Below, in pieces: positions 5,843-7,514 of a DNA stretch of 7,514 bases. The notes under the pieces were generated by a model, which worked only from the letters and a program-made list of their open reading frames with translations, made no database searches and was not told where the DNA came from. Each line of letters opens with the position of its first letter. Position 1 is the stretch's first letter. Position numbers and translations under genes: made by a program. Source of the DNA: an uncultured Clostridia bacterium (lineage in GTDB: Bacteria; Bacillota; Clostridia; Oscillospirales; Ruminococcaceae); NCBI GenBank assembly GCA_947385505.1, contig CANDLP010000105.1:1-7514 (forward strand), given 5' to 3'.

Positions 5843-7229
5843 TCTTTTGCTTTTCAATTCTCATATATTCCGGCTTCCACCTTCCTGAAGCGAAAAGCGC
5901 AATAAAAAGTACAAATAAAAGCATATTATGACCTATCATACATGCCCAAGCTGAAACAAGTCCGAGGCTTAAAAGCTGAGTGCATACAAACGTTCCCAGA
6001 ATTCTCACACACCACATGCCGAGCACATTAAAAACAAAAGGAGTAACCGTCTTTCCCGCTCCCTGCATAATTCCTTCGATAACTATAGGCACTCCGTAAA
6101 AAGGCTCCGAAACTGCCACCATACGCAGTACCGCCGTACCTAATTCTATAACCTCCCTGTCTTTTGAAAACAAAAGCATAAGCTCAGGCGCGAAGAGAAA
6201 CAGCAGTCCCCCCGACAAAATCATAAGCGCTATTACAAGAGGAATTGCCGATTTTGCCAAAGCTTGCAGCTTTTCTTTATCCTTTGCTCCGCAGGCGTTT
6301 CCGGAAAGCGTGGCGGCAGCCGTCTGCATTCCGTATCCGGGTATATAAAAGGCGGATTCCACCGTATTGGCTATGGTATGAGCCGCCGTTGAGGTTTCCC
6401 CCAATGAATTTATCATTGAAGCAAACGCCACATATCCAAGTGATGTGGCAAATCTCTGGAACATATTAGGCAGAGCGACTCTCAAACAAGGCTTTAGTAT
6501 TTTTATGTCGGGTTTAAGGCTTTGACCCTTCGGAGAAATACCTTTGTGAAGCCACAGCTTCACCGTAATGGCTATACCTCCGAAGGCATATGAAACGGCG
6601 CTTGCGATCGCCGCTCCCTCTATTCCGAAGCCCGCGCCGTAAACCGTGCAGCTTGTATCGAAAATTATTATGTTTCGTGTGGGATAAATGAGAAAAAAAT
6701 TCAAAAGAATATTTATTATATTTACAAATATACCTACTGTCATAGGCGATTTTGTATCACCCACCGACCTTAGAACCGTACCGAAAATTATGCTTGCCGT
6801 TCTGAAGAGCATGGGAGTATAAAGGATAAGAAAGTATCTTGACGCCATTTCTCTTATGCCTGCGTCCACCTGCATCCAGACGGGAACAAGTCCGCTCAAA
6901 GAGGTGGTAAGAACGGTGAAAAACAGCCCCACGATAATTACCGCAGTTACCGACTGTCCCGAAGCTTTTTTTGCTTTGTCCCTTTCATCGGCTCCTACCG
7001 CTTGGGCTATATAGGATAAGAATCCTACGCCTATGGCCGAAACCGTGCTTCCCACCAGCCAGTTTACAGTGCTTGTGGCGCCCACTGCCGCAGTCGCTTG
7101 TTTTCCCAATGTTCCTACCATGGCGGTATCTATGTACTGAACCGCCGTCTGCATAAGCTGTTCCAGCATAGTTGGCCACGCGAGGGCGACTAAGACGGGC
7201 AGCATTGAAAATAAAGCCTTTTTTTTCAC
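5826..7229 (-). CDS. MATE-family efflux transporter, NorM/DinF-type
   Basis: This 467-residue integral membrane protein is a second cation-coupled MATE exporter, clearly different in sequence from the convergent one. About 12 membrane segments are predicted. Family marks are QYIDTAMVG with Asp34 in the first segment, SYIAQAVGADERDKAKKA (72-89), TVLRSVGDTKSPM (151-163), GIEGAAIAS (202-210) and, in the second half, GNACGAKDKEKLQAL (310-324) and GAGKTVTPFVFN (390-401). The start is GTG at 7229 with AAGGAGG (7234-7240) 4 bases ahead; an overlapping ATG at 7231 is out of frame and stops at once (ATGTGA). The tail is basic (KQKIMKQR). The gene is convergent with the first MATE gene, with 66 bases between their stops and no clear terminator. 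Its promoter overlaps one arm of the inverted repeat at 7252-7337, so a repressor probably controls it. Substrate unknown. Confidence 0.93.
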   Translation of the reverse strand: MKKKALFSMLPVLVALAWPTMLEQLMQTAVQYIDTAMVGTLGKQATAAVGATSTVNWLVGSTVSAIGVGFLSYIAQAVGADERDKAKKASGQSVTAVIIVGLFFTVLTTSLSGLVPVWMQVDAGIREMASRYFLILYTPMLFRTASIIFGTVLRSVGDTKSPMTVGIFVNIINILLNFFLIYPTRNIIIFDTSCTVYGAGFGIEGAAIASAVSYAFGGIAITVKLWLHKGISPKGQSLKPDIKILKPCLRVALPNMFQRFATSLGYVAFASMINSLGETSTAAHTIANTVESAFYIPGYGMQTAAATLSGNACGAKDKEKLQALAKSAIPLVIALMILSGGLLFLFAPELMLLFSKDREVIELGTAVLRMVAVSEPFYGVPIVIEGIMQGAGKTVTPFVFNVLGMWCVRILGTFVCTQLLSLGLVSAWACMIGHNMLLFVLFIALFASGRWKPEYMRIEKQKIMKQR

Positions 7230-7245
7230 ATGTCCTCCTTTACCG

Positions 7246-7275
7246 ATTATATTTATAGTCGATTGTAAAATTCAA
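7246..7275 (-). promoter_or_regulatory. Promoter of the second MATE gene with operator in its spacer
   Basis: On the minus strand TTGAAT (7270-7275), an 18-base spacer and TATAAT (7246-7251) form a plausible promoter. The spacer (7252-7269) is almost exactly the left arm of the inverted repeat, the classic position for repressor binding. The start site would fall near 7239, at the ribosome-binding site, giving an extremely short leader; that is the weak point of this call. Confidence 0.5.
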
Positions 7276-7337
7276 AAATCGTGTTACAAAGCCATTTCTG
7301 AAGCACTGATTTTATATGCGTTACAATCGACTATAAA
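7252..7337. repeat. Perfect 17-bp inverted repeat with 52-bp centre, probable paired operator or tiny mobile element
   Basis: TTTATAGTCGATTGTAA at 7252-7268 is repeated exactly in inverse at 7321-7337. Each arm is also a near-palindrome: TTATAGTC against GATTGTAA, 6 of 8 positions symmetric, the form of a dimeric TetR- or MarR-type operator. The left arm fills the MATE promoter spacer and the right arm lies 2 bp past the stop of the upstream gene. ATTAT flanks the whole at 7246-7250 and 7339-7343, which could be a target duplication and so also permits a miniature transposable element of 88 bp. No regulator or transposase gene is in view. Confidence 0.75.
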
Positions 7338-7339
7338 AA

Positions 7340-7513
7340 TTATTTGCATAAATTAAGCTTTACAATATTTTCGTCTTCGGAAAATGTGATGACATTGTAA
7401 AGGAAAAGCAGCTGATCATATTCCTCAAGCGGAGCTATAATCTGAAAATCCATGTTTATATATCTCAGGTCTATCATTGTGACTTTTTTATATTCCTTTG
7501 ACAGAAACGGTAC
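7340..7513 (-). CDS. C-terminal end of an unrecognised protein, 5' part outside the window
   Basis: An open frame enters from the right edge on the minus strand and gives 57 residues, ending FSEDENIVKLNLCK before TAA at 7340-7342. I do not recognise it. The fragment is acidic in part (LEEYDQLL, SEDEN) with mixed hydrophobic stretches (LLFLYNVI), has no clear membrane segment, and looks like the tail of a soluble protein. Internal ATG codons could start a shorter product, but there is no ribosome-binding site ahead of them. The stop is 2 bp from the inverted repeat and 110 bases from the MATE start in the same direction, so it could be an operon partner of that exporter. Confidence 0.55.
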   Translation of the reverse strand, partial: VPFLSKEYKKVTMIDLRYINMDFQIIAPLEEYDQLLFLYNVITFSEDENIVKLNLCK

Positions 7514-7514
7514 A

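Noticed and set aside
1..7514. CRISPR arrays, tRNA, rRNA, insertion sequences with transposase
   Set aside because: No regularly spaced repeats, tRNA- or rRNA-like stretches, or transposase motifs were seen on either strand.

Overview
The window looks like chromosomal DNA of an anaerobic, low-to-moderate G+C member of the Firmicutes, most likely a gut-type Clostridia. The support is a class III (anaerobic, oxygen-sensitive) ribonucleotide reductase gene, a VanS/VanR-type two-component system, sigma-A-like promoters with Gram-positive Shine-Dalgarno sequences, frequent AGA and ATA codons, and two MATE exporters. No species can be named from sequence alone.

Layout. Bases 1-1652 (minus strand) hold a VanS-like sensor kinase, cut by the window edge, and its VanR-like response regulator. 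Bases 1653-1939 are a compact divergent control region. It holds a vanR-like promoter (minus), two tandem elements close to the enterococcal VanR box almost midway between the two start sites, and a consensus TTGACA-N17-TATAAT promoter for nrdD (plus) with two NrdR-box-like sites 31 bp apart. Bases 1940-4198 (plus) encode an anaerobic ribonucleoside-triphosphate reductase. It is well conserved except at the places that carry radical chemistry: Phe stands where the thiyl-radical Cys of the MGCR motif is expected, and the C-terminus ends where the glycyl-radical loop is expected after the zinc ribbon. No nrdG activase follows. Bases 4199-4445 are non-coding and hold an unexplained 50-nt hairpin, a 16-bp perfect palindrome over a -10-like box, and a strong terminator-like hairpin. 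Bases 4446-5759 (plus) encode a MepA-like MATE exporter. It is followed at once by a strong ribosome-binding site and about 16 coherent codons that start with ATA instead of ATG, which looks like a gene relic, running into the 3' end of a second, convergent MATE gene (5826-7229, minus). Upstream of that gene is a perfect 17-bp inverted repeat with arms 52 bp apart. One arm fills the -35/-10 spacer of the exporter promoter. At the right edge (7340-7513, minus) is the C-terminal end of an unrecognised protein.

How it fits together. The two-component system and nrdD share a control region. nrdD is probably repressed by NrdR when deoxynucleotide levels are high, and VanR-like regulator binding lies within reach of both promoters. 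The MATE exporters appear to be separate units, each with its own possible switch. There is no vanHAX-type gene in view, so glycopeptide resistance is not supported. The points most worth checking are the radical-site oddities of NrdD, the VanR boxes facing nrdD, and the paired operator ahead of the second MATE gene.
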